A stretch of 64,000 bases of DNA, from the NCBI RefSeq assembly GCF_012927205.1, contig NZ_JABBGC010000001.1, positions 4,088,522 through 4,152,521 of the forward strand, written 5' to 3'. The DNA comes from Chitinophaga fulva. GTDB lineage: Bacteria > Bacteroidota > Bacteroidia > Chitinophagales > Chitinophagaceae. The notes beneath the pieces are model-generated. The model saw only the letters and a program-made list of their open reading frames with translations, did no database searches and was not told where the DNA came from. Positions 34,371 through 44,256 of the stretch are shown piece after piece. Positions within the stretch are counted from its first letter, which is position 1; each line of letters starts with the position of its first letter. A program made the translations under genes and the position numbers.

Positions 34371-35609
34371 ATGAGAGCCAATTTAAAAATACAGCAACTG
34401 ATGATGGAGAAAATCGGTCGCGTAATTAACGCTGCTGATGAAGCCTATCTCGACCACCTGATCGAAACCGACAGCGTGGTGGCCAGCGTATGGCACCAGA
34501 CATTAGAACTATATTCTTCCGAAGATATTGAAAACGGCTTTAGCCGGTTTGATCACCTCCAATGGCAGGAGATTACCACTTTGCCTGCTGGTGGAATCAC
34601 CATGGCACCCATGCCATGGGAACAGGATAAGTCATCAGAAGCTGCTATCCCATTCCTGTTACAGGAAGAAACACCTGAGGCCATTCAGCCTGAACCTGCT
34701 ACAGTAACCCGGCGTATACACCCTGCTATCTGGGCGGCCGCCGCAGCGGTGGTAGTAGCCGCCATCGCCTCCTGGTGGCTGTTTCAACCCACACGGCCTA
34801 CCCACCAGCACCTGAACCTCGCCGATAAAAAACATGGCGTACAGCTGCAACTGGCCAACGGTAAAGTAGTGAACCTGTCCACAGACAGCGGCACCATCGC
34901 CCTGCAAAAAATACAATTCACCAACAATAATAAAACGTTTTCACTGGCAACAAGTACCATCGACAAACCGGAAGGAAACGAAAAGTTAACATTAACCGTG
35001 CCCGTTGGTCTCGACTATAAGGTGAAACTGCCGGACGGCTCCGACGTATGGCTCAATTCCGCGACTACCATGCGTTTCTCTGTACCTTTCCTCGGCAAGG
35101 AAAGAGAAGTGTTTATCGATGGGGAAGCATTCATCAAAGTGGCCAAAGATGTAGATAGGCCCTTCCTCGTACATACTGCTACCAGCACGGTACAGGTACT
35201 GGGCACTTCTTTCAATGTCAATTCCTACGATAACAATACCATAAAAGTGTCGCTGGTGGAAGGAGCGGTGAAAATGAAGGAAAACGGAGAAGAGGTAATG
35301 CTCAAACCCGGTCAACAGGCGGTCGCCAACGGCAAGGAAATCCGCATCCGCCCCTTCGACGAAACCGAAGAACTCTCCTGGCGCCAGGGCGTCTTCTATT
35401 TCTCTAATGCATCACTGGGAGAAATTGCTCGCGTATTGCCCCGCTGGTTCGGTATCCCCGTTATTATGGACAACGCCCGCATTGCCAGCGAAACCTTCAC
35501 CGGAAGCCTGGAACGCAGCCAGTCCATCAACACCTTCCTGGAGAACCTGAAGTCAACTACTACCGTGGATTATTACTTCGATAAAAACGGGCACCTGCAC
35601 TTTAAGTAA
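34371..35609 (+). CDS. FecR-type anti-sigma factor
   Basis: 412 aa from the ATG at 34371 (a GTG directly before it would add one residue). The cytosolic amino part (1-115) binds sigma. One membrane helix lies at about 120-142 (HPAIWAAAAAVVVAAIASWW). The periplasmic FecR domain is about 205-310 (TVPVGLDYKVKLPDGSDVWL, FIDGEAFIKVAKDVDRPFLV, VQVLGTSFNVNSY). The carboxy-terminal DUF4974 domain is about 345-412 (VFYFSNASLGEIARVLPRWF). It receives the signal from the SusC STN domain and releases the sigma factor. The gene ends overlapping eight bases of the convergent 237-aa ORF. Confidence 0.92.
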   Translation: MRANLKIQQLMMEKIGRVINAADEAYLDHLIETDSVVASVWHQTLELYSSEDIENGFSRFDHLQWQEITTLPAGGITMAPMPWEQDKSSEAAIPFLLQEETPEAIQPEPATVTRRIHPAIWAAAAAVVVAAIASWWLFQPTRPTHQHLNLADKKHGVQLQLANGKVVNLSTDSGTIALQKIQFTNNNKTFSLATSTIDKPEGNEKLTLTVPVGLDYKVKLPDGSDVWLNSATTMRFSVPFLGKEREVFIDGEAFIKVAKDVDRPFLVHTATSTVQVLGTSFNVNSYDNNTIKVSLVEGAVKMKENGEEVMLKPGQQAVANGKEIRIRPFDETEELSWRQGVFYFSNASLGEIARVLPRWFGIPVIMDNARIASETFTGSLERSQSINTFLENLKSTTTVDYYFDKNGHLHFK

Positions 35610-36315
35610 GCTGTTGCAAATAACGTAGCCCGGTCATTGCTCCGGGAATGCCGAATGTGGGGAAGCCCAAAGAAGCGGCAGCTTCATCTCCATACAAAAA
35701 ATTAAAAATAACTGCATATTCCCGGCTATCCTTATGCTGCTGATAAAAAGCTGCAATAGCGGCATCGGAGAAAAATGGAATGCTGCCCGCCTGTATTGCC
35801 ACATACCTTTCCTGCTTTCCATGGTCTTCCAACGTAAGAGGTTTCGAAGCGGTTAACCAATACAACGTCCGGTAACAACTCTCCAGTGTCCGGCTGCGAA
35901 TGAGTGCTGCATCATAGGATTCACTGGTCCAGAAAACAGGCACACAGAAGCCCCGGGCCACCAGCGCCTGTATCTTGAAACGGGCATCGTAATCGGTAGT
36001 ATAACGGTGGGTCCAGCCACCTTTGAGATCATCACAGAGATTTAGCGCTACTTTAAAGACACCGCCAGACGCCAGCGGTCCAAGGGACGACAGCGTATCA
36101 GCCATGATATCTTCGGCATGCAGGGCCTTCAACTGCTCCAGCTTTTCGGCGACATGTGCTTTGCCCATAGGATTAAAGCCTCCCAACGGTATGGCGAGGT
36201 CACCCCTGGTATTGCCCTGCAAATGTTTTAAATACTGGTGGAACCGCTCCATGCCTGCCGGTTGGTGATACAGGCCGAGCATCAGGTCGATGACTGGTAA
36301 TACCTCAAATCGCAT
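35602..36315 (-). CDS. Hypothetical protein, 237 aa
   Basis: I do not recognise a family. There is no signal peptide or membrane segment. It has a regular alpha/beta look with YHQPAGMERFHQYLKHLQGN, GDLAIPLGGFNPMGKAHVAE and GFPTFGIPGAMTGLRYLQQL. Conserved-looking residues include DDLKGGWTHRYTTDYDARF and FWTSESYDA. It starts 21 bp after the LytTR regulator and is probably the last gene of that operon. Its end overlaps the convergent FecR end by eight bases. Confidence 0.7.
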   Translation of the reverse strand: MRFEVLPVIDLMLGLYHQPAGMERFHQYLKHLQGNTRGDLAIPLGGFNPMGKAHVAEKLEQLKALHAEDIMADTLSSLGPLASGGVFKVALNLCDDLKGGWTHRYTTDYDARFKIQALVARGFCVPVFWTSESYDAALIRSRTLESCYRTLYWLTASKPLTLEDHGKQERYVAIQAGSIPFFSDAAIAAFYQQHKDSREYAVIFNFLYGDEAAASLGFPTFGIPGAMTGLRYLQQLT

Positions 36316-36336
36316 GTAGTAAATGTAGGCAAAATA

Positions 36337-37095
36337 TCACTTGTCCAGCCACTGTTTAAACAGCGGCACTTTCTCCTTGCTGACCAGCACTTCCCGCTCG
36401 GGATCGCGCTTCAGCCTTATCTGCAATTTGCCGTTAAAAGAGTGGAGTATACGGTCTATACTGTGTATACCGATGATATGCTGCCGGTTGGCACGGAAAA
36501 ACTGAACGGGGTTTAACTGCTCTTCCAGCTCGTCCATCGTCTGGGTGACGACTACGTGCGACTTGTCCTTCAACACCAGGTGGGTAACATTAGTGGCATA
36601 AAAAACAAAATCAACATCTTCTACCAGCACGGTACGGTATCCATCCCGGAAGGGAAGCATAAAACGGGTACGGTAGGAGACTTCTTTTTGTTTGAAGAAC
36701 TCGAGCAGCTGCTGCACCATCTCGGTAGGACCGGCCTGCACAGGCTGTTTGTTGATCTTGTCCAGCGCCTGCCGCAGGTCTTCTTTCTCGATGGGTTTCA
36801 ACAGGTAATCGATACTATTCACCTTAAACGCCCGGATGGCGTATTCATCGTAAGCAGTGGTAAAAATAACAGGACATTGCAGGGGCACCTCCTGGAATAT
36901 GTCAAATGACAATCCGTCGGCGAGCCGGATGTCCATCAGTACTACATCGGGATGAGGGTTCTCCCGGAACCATGCTACACTGCCGCTCACAGTGTCCAGC
37001 ATGGCGTCCACGACAGCATCCGGACAGATGTCCTGCACCAGGTTCTTTAAGCGGGTAGCATTGGGTTTTTCGTCTTCTACGATCACAATTCTCAT
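36337..37095 (-). CDS. LytTR-type response regulator
   Basis: 252 aa. The receiver domain (1-120) has the acidic pair in VIVEDEKPN, the phospho-acceptor aspartate in PDVVLMDIRLADG (near D56) and the lysine in YLLKPIEKEDL. The carboxy-terminal LytTR domain (about 150-250) has VEDVDFVFYATNVTHLVLKD and FFRANRQHIIGIHSIDRI, which binds DNA. It pairs with the sensor kinase starting 10 bp upstream. The pair follows the RND pump operon on the same strand, so the pump or the unknown downstream gene could be a target. Confidence 0.92.
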   Translation of the reverse strand: MRIVIVEDEKPNATRLKNLVQDICPDAVVDAMLDTVSGSVAWFRENPHPDVVLMDIRLADGLSFDIFQEVPLQCPVIFTTAYDEYAIRAFKVNSIDYLLKPIEKEDLRQALDKINKQPVQAGPTEMVQQLLEFFKQKEVSYRTRFMLPFRDGYRTVLVEDVDFVFYATNVTHLVLKDKSHVVVTQTMDELEEQLNPVQFFRANRQHIIGIHSIDRILHSFNGKLQIRLKRDPEREVLVSKEKVPLFKQWLDK

Positions 37096-37105
37096 ACAGT
37101 AAGTT

Positions 37106-38209
37106 TTAAAAGTCCAGTAAGGGCAGCGTCACCATAAACATCCCGTTTTCTTCCCTGATATCGGGTGTCTGGTCGGAGAGCAGGGCATAACGGTTCCGGA
37201 TATTTTCCAGGCCCAGTTTGGTTGAAGGGATCACATTGGGGATACGCTGTGTATTATTGCTGACAGTTAATTTTCCTTCTTCGTTTTGATAGATATGAAT
37301 GTGCAACGGGTGGTCCCCGGTGGCAACATTATGTTTGATGGCATTTTCTATCAGCAGTTGCAGCGTGATAGGAGGGATGCCGCGGCCGGAAATCTCGTTC
37401 GGTACGTCAATCCGGATGTCCACATTGTCTCCGTGCCGTATCCGGATCAGGTAGATGTAGGCCTGTATAAAACGCAACTCTTCTTTCAACGTGATGATGT
37501 CATTGGGAAGATTCACGATCATATACCGGTACACACGAGAGAGGTTTTCGAGGAAAGACAACGCGGTGGTCTTATCTTCTTCTATCAGTGCGGACAGTGT
37601 ACTGAAATTATTGAACATAAAATGCGGGTCGAGCTGGAGTTTGAGGGACTGCAGCTGCGACTGCATCGCTATCTGCCGCAGATCGGCGGCTTTAAGTTCC
37701 AGTTCGGAAGCCTCCAGCATGGATGTTTTCCAGCGTTGCAGGAAAAAGTTGCCGGTATGTACAGCGCTGATCAGGATGGACAGCATCACACATACAAAGA
37801 CAAACTGCCACTCTTCCAGCTTTTCGGGTACGGTAACCGGCTCGTTCTCCCGGGGGCCGAATATAAGCGACAGGATGACGTAAAAAATACTCAGCAGCAC
37901 ACCCACAGAGATGATCTGGCCACAGAGCTGGGCTATGAAACGCCGGATGGGCCATCGTTCCCAGGGGATCCACCGGTCCATCCACCGGGCGGTGATCAGG
38001 CTCAACTCTGTGATCAGCCAACAGAAAACCATCATAATGGTGATCTCTATCATCCACTCCTTCCAGCTTTGTTTGAACATCCTGGTCCATGACTCGCTGT
38101 AGGGATTTACCAGGTAGGACAACAGGTAGTACAGGAGAAATATCATCGGAATGATAAATATCCGGTAATACCTGTTGAACATTTTTTCTGTTCTGTTATT
38201 TTTGGTCAT
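37106..38209 (-). CDS. LytS-type sensor histidine kinase (His_kinase family)
   Basis: 367 aa with four membrane helices in the first 170 residues (FIIPMIFLLYYLLSYLV, EWMIEITIMMVFCWLITEL, ISVGVLLSIFYVILSLI, FVFVCVMLSILISAVHTGNF). A His_kinase domain follows, with the phospho-accepting histidine in LKLQLDPHFMFNNFSTLSAL. The ATPase domain is seen as GIPPITLQLLIENAIKHNV and LGLENIRNRYALLSD. It autophosphorylates and passes phosphate to the LytTR regulator that follows. There is no periplasmic sensor domain of note, so the ligand is probably sensed in the membrane. Confidence 0.92.
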   Translation of the reverse strand: MTKNNRTEKMFNRYYRIFIIPMIFLLYYLLSYLVNPYSESWTRMFKQSWKEWMIEITIMMVFCWLITELSLITARWMDRWIPWERWPIRRFIAQLCGQIISVGVLLSIFYVILSLIFGPRENEPVTVPEKLEEWQFVFVCVMLSILISAVHTGNFFLQRWKTSMLEASELELKAADLRQIAMQSQLQSLKLQLDPHFMFNNFSTLSALIEEDKTTALSFLENLSRVYRYMIVNLPNDIITLKEELRFIQAYIYLIRIRHGDNVDIRIDVPNEISGRGIPPITLQLLIENAIKHNVATGDHPLHIHIYQNEEGKLTVSNNTQRIPNVIPSTKLGLENIRNRYALLSDQTPDIREENGMFMVTLPLLDF

Positions 38210-38262
38210 TGCTTGTTTTTAGTGCTTCAACTGGCCCTAAATATAAAGTAATCATATGATAC

Positions 38263-39681
38263 CTATTTCCAGCCGCCGCCGAGTGAGCGGTAAAGCTCCA
38301 CTACAGCGCTTTGTTGGGCACGTTGCACGGAAGCGAGGTCCAGTTCACTTTGCAGTACATTGCTTTGGGCGGTGATTACTTCCAGGTAGGTGGCCATGCC
38401 ACTTTGAAACAGTAAGCCGGCATTGTTGGTAGCGCTATGCAGCTTGTCCACCCGCAGTTGCGTCATCTCATGTTGCGCTTTGAGTTTGTCGATCTTCACG
38501 AGGGCGTCCGATACTTCTCCAACGGCTGTCAATACCGATTTCCTGAAGTCGATGGCTGCTTTTTCCCATTCAATTTTAGCTATTTCCCAATCTGTCTTTA
38601 ACTTCTTCCGTTGGAAGATCGGCTGCGTAATGCTGCCGGCTACTGTTTCAAAAAGGCTGCCTGGTATGCTGAACCAGTTGCTGGCTTTAAATGTGTTAAG
38701 GCCGGCAGTGGCGGTAATATTTAAGGCCGGGTACATGCTGGCCTGTGCGATGCCTGCTTTGGCGTTAGCCACTTTAACGGCCATCTCAGCTGCCTGTACG
38801 TCGGGGCGTTGACTGAGCAGGCTGGCAGGAACGCCTGCCTGTAACGGACTGCCAGTAACAACGGATGAAGGCCGGTTGCTCCGGGTGACGCTGGCGGGCA
38901 GCGTACCGGTAAGGATGCTCAATGCATTTTCCTGGAGTATGATCTGCTGCTCTAATTGGGGTAACAGGGCAGCGGCCACCTGCCGCTGTGCGGCGGTTTG
39001 TTCGATGGCCAGGTTGTTGATCATACCTGACTGGTACTGCAGCTGCATCATCGACAGCGTGCTGTCATTCAGCGCCAGGTTCCTGGCGGCGATGCCACGC
39101 TGCTGGTCCAGCATCAGCAGGTTATAATACCCTTGCGCTACTTCGCTCACAATGCGGGTCTGTACGGCGCGGGCAGCTTCGGTGCTCGCCAGGTAACCGG
39201 CCAGGGCGGCTTCTTTCAGCCGGCTGATTTTACCCCAGGCGACTACTTCCCAGCTCAGGCTCACGTTGGCGTTATAGTCGTCCATATAACGGGTACCCAT
39301 AAACTGATCTGCCATGGAGCCGTTCAAACTGTTCTTGGATGGATAACTGCGGTTGGCCTGTATTTGCAGGTTGATGTCCGGCAGATTGCCCAGCCTGGCG
39401 GTTTTGAGCGTTTGTGCGGAGATCTCCGCATTTTTCAGGGCGGTCTGTATGTCGAAGTTGTGCGCGATGGCACTGTCGATCAGCGTTTGCAGCGCCGGAT
39501 CAGTGAAAAAGGTTTTCCACGACAGCTGGCCGATATTGCTGCTGTCTGCCGGAGCGGCCATGTCCCGGTATTGAGTGGGGATCGTGGTGGCCGGTCTGGT
39601 GAACTCTTTGCCCACCCTGCAGGCCATCACCGTGCTGGAAAGCACGGCAATAGCGAACAACAGTGATTTATTGGTAGTCAT
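38263..39681 (-). CDS. RND efflux outer-membrane factor (OprM/NodT, TolC family)
   Basis: 472 aa, a lipoprotein (signal ending VMACRVGKEF). Two TolC-family repeats are visible, with WKTFFTDPALQTLIDSAIAH at the start of the barrel/tunnel region and GYYNLLMLDQQRGIAARNLA. QSGMINNLAIEQTAAQRQVA and FQSGMATYLEVITAQSNVL mark the paired helical hairpins. It forms the outer-membrane duct of the tripartite pump. It is the last gene of the adaptor-transporter-channel operon and is followed by the sensor kinase gene after 53 bp. Confidence 0.92.
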   Translation of the reverse strand: MTTNKSLLFAIAVLSSTVMACRVGKEFTRPATTIPTQYRDMAAPADSSNIGQLSWKTFFTDPALQTLIDSAIAHNFDIQTALKNAEISAQTLKTARLGNLPDINLQIQANRSYPSKNSLNGSMADQFMGTRYMDDYNANVSLSWEVVAWGKISRLKEAALAGYLASTEAARAVQTRIVSEVAQGYYNLLMLDQQRGIAARNLALNDSTLSMMQLQYQSGMINNLAIEQTAAQRQVAAALLPQLEQQIILQENALSILTGTLPASVTRSNRPSSVVTGSPLQAGVPASLLSQRPDVQAAEMAVKVANAKAGIAQASMYPALNITATAGLNTFKASNWFSIPGSLFETVAGSITQPIFQRKKLKTDWEIAKIEWEKAAIDFRKSVLTAVGEVSDALVKIDKLKAQHEMTQLRVDKLHSATNNAGLLFQSGMATYLEVITAQSNVLQSELDLASVQRAQQSAVVELYRSLGGGWK

Positions 39682-39704
39682 TGTATACTGATTTTTAAAA
39701 GTGT

Positions 39705-42700
39705 TTATACAGCAACTGCTTCTTTGATAGCAACAGGTTTTTTACCGGTGACTTTTTCCTGCAGGTACTGGAACACGATAAATAATACCGGGATGATGAA
39801 CACGCCGAGGATAACACCGGACAACATACCACCGGCGGTACCGATACTGATGGAGTGGTTACCCAGTGCTGACGGGCCTTTTACGACCATCAGCGGTATC
39901 AGGCCGGCCACAAAGGCGAGCGATGTCATGATGATCGGGCGGAGACGCAGTTTGGCTGCTTCCAGCGCGGCCGACAGGAGCGTTTTACCTGCACGGCGCC
40001 GCTGTACGGCAAACTCCACGATCAGGATGGCGTTCTTGGCCAACAAGCCGATCAACATCACCAGACCTACCTGTACGTAAATGTTGTTATCGATACCGGC
40101 CATATTGATGGCGAGGAATACGCCCAGGATACCGGTAGGGATGGAGAACAGTACGGCCAGCGGCAGCAGGTAACTTTCATATTGTGCTGCCAGCAGGAAG
40201 TATACAAACACCAGGGCCAGTATGAAGATGAACACCATCTGGTTGCCGGCAGTTTTTTCTTCCTTACTTAAACCGGTCCATTCATAACTGAAGCCGGTAG
40301 GCAGTTTGGTGGCGGCCAGCCGTTCAACGGCCTTGATGGCGTCGCCGGTGCTGTACCCCGGTTTGGGGATGGCGTTGATGGCGATAGAGTTGAACAGGTT
40401 ATAACGGTTCATCATCTCCGGGCCATATACTTTCTTCAGCGTGATGATACTGTTCACCGGTACCATCTGCCCCTGATCATTCTTCACGAATATGCCTTCG
40501 AGGCTGCCCGGATTACTACGGGCCTGAGGTTCCGCCTGCACCATCACACGATAGTATTTACCAAACCGGTTGAAATCGTTGGCCTGGTTACTGCCGTAGT
40601 AGGTCTGCATGGTCATCATCAGATCACTCACGCTTACCCCCAGCTGTTTGGCTTTTACGGCATCCACTATCAGTTCGTACTGCGGGAAATCCGCTTTGAA
40701 CATAGTGAAGGCTACGCCTATCTCAGGTGTCTGCATCAATTCACCGATGAACTTATTGGCTGTTTCGCTGAACTTCTCCACCGGGCCGCCGGTGCGGTCC
40801 TGCAGTACCAGTTCGAGGCCGCTGAAGGAGCCGAAGCCGGGCACTGTCGGGAAGGTGAACACACTAAAGGTGCCTTCTTTGATCGTAGCCAGTTGTTCGG
40901 TGAGCACATATACGATATCGTTGATGTCGCTGGTGTCGCCACGTTCCTTGATAGGCTTCAGTTTCACGAAGCCCATGGCATAAGCCGGGCTGGCGCCGTT
41001 ACTGAGAATGTTATAACCGGAGATGCTGGTCTCGGACTCTACGAAGGACATCTTTTTCAGGATGTTATCTGCACGGTGCAGTACCTGGGTGGTCCTTTCC
41101 AAACCCGCACCCGGAGGGAGGGACAGGGAGTAGGCCACAAAGCTGCCGTCCTCGTTGGGAATAAAGCCTTTCGGTGTGGTCTGCATCAGCCATACGGTAG
41201 CCGCGGTGATGATGCCGAGTAAACCAAGACCTACCCATTTATAAGAGATCAGCCATTTTACAGCACGCCCGTATTTATTAGTGAGCGCCGTAAAACCGGA
41301 GTTGAACGCGGTGAAGAAGCGGCCTGCAAATCCTTTCGGGGCCGGGGCTTTGCCATCGTGACTGCCTTCGCCGGCGTGGGTGTTCTTCAGGAAGAGGGCA
41401 CACAGCGCAGGGCTCAGGGTCAGCGCGTTCAGCGCGGAGATCAGGATGGCGATGGCCAGCGTAAAGGCAAACTGCCGGTAAAACACGCCGGTGGGGCCTT
41501 CCATGAAACCTACCGGCAGGAACACCGCGGCCATGACCAGGGTGATAGATACGATGGCGCCGGTGATCTCGCCCATGGCCGACATCGTGGCGGCTTTGGC
41601 CGGAAGGTGCGATCGTTCCATCTTACTATGCACAGCCTCCACTACCACGATGGCGTCATCCACCACGATACCGATGGCCAGCACCAACGCAAAGAGCGTT
41701 AACATGTTGATGGAAAAGCCCATCATCTGTAAGAAAAAGAAAGTACCTACCAGTGATACAGGCACTGCGATGGCCGGGATCAGGGTGGAACGGAAATCCT
41801 GTAAGAACAGGAACACGATCACAAACACCAGCACGAAAGCTTCTATCAGCGTGGATTTTACCTGTTTGATGGAGATGTCCAGCTGCTCCTTGGTGCTCAT
41901 GGTCACATTATAACGTATCCCTTTGGGGAACGTCTTCGAAGCATTTTGCATCACCTCGCCGATAGCGGTCTGGATGGCGTTGGCGTTAGACCCGTTGGTC
42001 TGGAAGATGGCCATGGTCACGGCATCTTTACCATTCACCCGGTTGTCGGTGGTGTAGTTGGCGGAACCCAGCTCTATGCGGGCGAGGTCTTTCAGGTACA
42101 ACACGGAACCATCGGGGGCTACGCGGATAACGATCTTTTCATATTGTTCAGGGAGATTGAATTTCCCTTTATAGTTGATAACGAAAGATAGAGGCTCGTC
42201 GGTGCCTTCCCCGAATTTACCGGGAGCGGCTTCCAGGCTCTGGTCGCGGATAGCGTTCATCACCTCTGTAGGTGTAACGTTATAGGCCGACAGCTGTTCG
42301 GGCTTCAGCCATACGCGCATGGAATAGTCCTTGGCGCCGAAGATCTGTGCCTGGCCTACGCCCGGAATACGTTTGATCTCGGGTATGACGTTGATCTTAG
42401 CGTAGTTCTGGAGGAAAGCCTCATCATATTTTTTATTGTCGTCACTTACCAGATCGAGGATCATGATCATCCCGTTCTGTTGTTTGGTGGTGGTAACACC
42501 GGCCTGTATTACTTCAGCAGGCAGCTGGCTGGTTACCTGGGCTACACGGTTTTGTACGTTTACCGCGGCCTGGTCCGGGTCGGTGCCCAGTTTGAAGAAA
42601 ACAGTGACCATGCCCATACCATCGTTGCTGGCGGTGGACTGTATATAGGTCATGTTTTCCACGCCGTTGATGGCTTCTTCCAGCGGCGTTACCACCGAGC

Positions 42701-42875
42701 GCAGTACGGTGGCTGCGTTACCACCAGGGAAGGTGGCGCTCACCACTACGCTGGGCGGAGCGATGTCGGGGAATTGGGTCACCGGCAGGCGGGTAAGGCC
42801 TACGATACCCAGAATCACCAGGATCACCGATATAACGGTGGCGAGTACTGGTCGTTGAATGATTTTATTGAGCAT
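39705..42875 (-). CDS. HAE1-type RND multidrug efflux transporter (AcrB/MexB family)
   Basis: 1056 aa, full length for AcrB relatives. It starts with MLNKIIQRPVLATVISVILV and has the FPDIAPPSVVVSATFPGGNA motif, the helix 4 acids in ALVLAIGIVVDDAIVVVEAV (D407/D408 equivalents) and GLIPLMVVKGPSALGNHSI near the end. Twelve membrane helices and two large periplasmic loops fit the family. It exports lipophilic drugs by proton antiport together with the adaptor (upstream) and channel (downstream). The operon is complete and shows no damage. Confidence 0.95.
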   Translation of the reverse strand: MLNKIIQRPVLATVISVILVILGIVGLTRLPVTQFPDIAPPSVVVSATFPGGNAATVLRSVVTPLEEAINGVENMTYIQSTASNDGMGMVTVFFKLGTDPDQAAVNVQNRVAQVTSQLPAEVIQAGVTTTKQQNGMIMILDLVSDDNKKYDEAFLQNYAKINVIPEIKRIPGVGQAQIFGAKDYSMRVWLKPEQLSAYNVTPTEVMNAIRDQSLEAAPGKFGEGTDEPLSFVINYKGKFNLPEQYEKIVIRVAPDGSVLYLKDLARIELGSANYTTDNRVNGKDAVTMAIFQTNGSNANAIQTAIGEVMQNASKTFPKGIRYNVTMSTKEQLDISIKQVKSTLIEAFVLVFVIVFLFLQDFRSTLIPAIAVPVSLVGTFFFLQMMGFSINMLTLFALVLAIGIVVDDAIVVVEAVHSKMERSHLPAKAATMSAMGEITGAIVSITLVMAAVFLPVGFMEGPTGVFYRQFAFTLAIAILISALNALTLSPALCALFLKNTHAGEGSHDGKAPAPKGFAGRFFTAFNSGFTALTNKYGRAVKWLISYKWVGLGLLGIITAATVWLMQTTPKGFIPNEDGSFVAYSLSLPPGAGLERTTQVLHRADNILKKMSFVESETSISGYNILSNGASPAYAMGFVKLKPIKERGDTSDINDIVYVLTEQLATIKEGTFSVFTFPTVPGFGSFSGLELVLQDRTGGPVEKFSETANKFIGELMQTPEIGVAFTMFKADFPQYELIVDAVKAKQLGVSVSDLMMTMQTYYGSNQANDFNRFGKYYRVMVQAEPQARSNPGSLEGIFVKNDQGQMVPVNSIITLKKVYGPEMMNRYNLFNSIAINAIPKPGYSTGDAIKAVERLAATKLPTGFSYEWTGLSKEEKTAGNQMVFIFILALVFVYFLLAAQYESYLLPLAVLFSIPTGILGVFLAINMAGIDNNIYVQVGLVMLIGLLAKNAILIVEFAVQRRRAGKTLLSAALEAAKLRLRPIIMTSLAFVAGLIPLMVVKGPSALGNHSISIGTAGGMLSGVILGVFIIPVLFIVFQYLQEKVTGKKPVAIKEAVAV

Positions 42876-42894
42876 GACTTGTATTACTTTGGGT

Positions 42895-44094
42895 TTATTT
42901 TACCGCTGCTGTGGCAACGGTATCTTTACTGCTGGCGGCGGGTTTCACCACGGCGCCTTCCATGAGGGTTTCTATGCCGGCGGTCACGATCTTGTCGCCT
43001 TTTTTCACCCCTTCGTGGACGATGAAGTTTTCTCCGCTTCTGCCTGCCAGATCAAGGATGCGGCGTTCTACTTTGTTGCTGTCGCCCAGCTGGTAAACAA
43101 ACACTTTGTTTTGCAGCTCCAGTGTGGCGGCCTGGGGCACCTGTATTACCCCGCTGTAGAGTTGTTCTACCCTTACTTTGCCGGTATTGCCGGAACGCAG
43201 CAGGGAGGCCGGATTAGGGAAAGTGGCACGGAGACTGATGGCGGCAGTGGTTTTGTTGAACTGGCCATCTATCATCTCAATACGTCCTTTATGCGTGAAG
43301 GCTTCTCCATTGGAGAGGATCAGCGTTACAGGACGCAGTTGTTTGAGTTGTTGCTGTAAAGTGGCGCCGGATGCACCTTTGCTGAAGTTCATGAAGTCGT
43401 TTTCGCTCATGGAGAAATACGCATACACTTCGCTGATATCAGACAGGGTGGTGAGCGGCGTTGCATCGCCTTTTCCGACGAGGTTACCGATCCTTTTAGG
43501 GATACGGCCGATATAACCGCTTACCGGCGCTTTCACCAAAGTAAAGCCCACATTGATACGGGAGGATGCTACCGCTGCCCTGGCCTGTTCTACATTGGCT
43601 TTAGCCGTTTGGAGGGTGGCGAGGGCTGTTTTTAACTGCATCTCAGCCATCACTTTGTTATCTACCAGCGGTTTTACCTTGTCCACTTCCAGTTGGGCCG
43701 CATTCAGTGCGGATTCCATCGCATGCAGACTGGCGATATCCTTGTTGAGTTGTTCGCGGTACGTCTGGTCATTGATCTGGAACAGTGGCTGGCCTGCTTT
43801 CACATAGCTGCCTTCGTCGACAAATATTTTATCGAGATAACCATCCACCTGTGGACGGATGTCGACATTCACCTTGCCTTCCAGCAGTGCGGAATAGTCG
43901 TTGGTGGTCATCGCGGTGGTAGTGTCTAATGTCATTACCGGCAGTTCGGGCACAGGAGCTTCCATTCCGGCAGCGGCTGCTCCGGCTTTGTTGCCGCAGC
44001 TGCTAAGGGCGGCTGGTACCAGGCAGGCTATCATTAGCCCCGGAATCAGATGTCTGCTTCTTATGTTGCTTTTTGCGTGTGTCATTGCCATCAT
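42895..44094 (-). CDS. RND periplasmic adaptor (membrane-fusion protein)
   Basis: 399 aa from the ATG at 44094. The frame runs to a TTG at 44148 but that adds nothing useful. The lipoprotein signal ends AALSSCGNK. The biotinyl-lipoyl hairpin (VNVDIRPQVDGYLDKIFVDE, GSYVKAGQPLFQINDQTY), the alpha-helical hairpin and the beta-barrel (AATLELQNKVFVYQLGDSNK) match the AcrA/MexA family. It links the transporter to the channel across the periplasm. It begins the pump operon. The gene before it ends 163 bp upstream, separated by a terminator-like hairpin. Confidence 0.93.
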   Translation of the reverse strand: MMAMTHAKSNIRSRHLIPGLMIACLVPAALSSCGNKAGAAAAGMEAPVPELPVMTLDTTTAMTTNDYSALLEGKVNVDIRPQVDGYLDKIFVDEGSYVKAGQPLFQINDQTYREQLNKDIASLHAMESALNAAQLEVDKVKPLVDNKVMAEMQLKTALATLQTAKANVEQARAAVASSRINVGFTLVKAPVSGYIGRIPKRIGNLVGKGDATPLTTLSDISEVYAYFSMSENDFMNFSKGASGATLQQQLKQLRPVTLILSNGEAFTHKGRIEMIDGQFNKTTAAISLRATFPNPASLLRSGNTGKVRVEQLYSGVIQVPQAATLELQNKVFVYQLGDSNKVERRILDLAGRSGENFIVHEGVKKGDKIVTAGIETLMEGAVVKPAASSKDTVATAAVK

Positions 44095-44198
44095 TTTTTC
44101 TTTATAGAGAGCAAATGTGGGCCATAACAGGGGATTAGGGGCCGGCAATCCGGATGAACCGGCAAAAAGGAAGGGTGAACCGGAAAATGTGGGAAATG

Positions 44199-44226
44199 AA
44201 AAAAGACCGCTTGTGAGGGTGGTCTT
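44199..44226 (-). terminator. Probable terminator before the pump operon
   Basis: On the minus strand AAGACC and GGTCTT form a 6-bp stem followed by a T-tract (plus-strand A-run 44199-44204). It lies 30 bp after the stop of the 163-aa membrane protein gene. The stem is short. Confidence 0.5.
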
Positions 44227-44256
44227 GATAACTATATCAGGACTGCTGATGGAGCT

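Noticed and set aside
37286..38092. 268-codon plus-strand ORF opposite the histidine kinase
   Set aside because: Shadow of the sensor kinase; no domain or start context.
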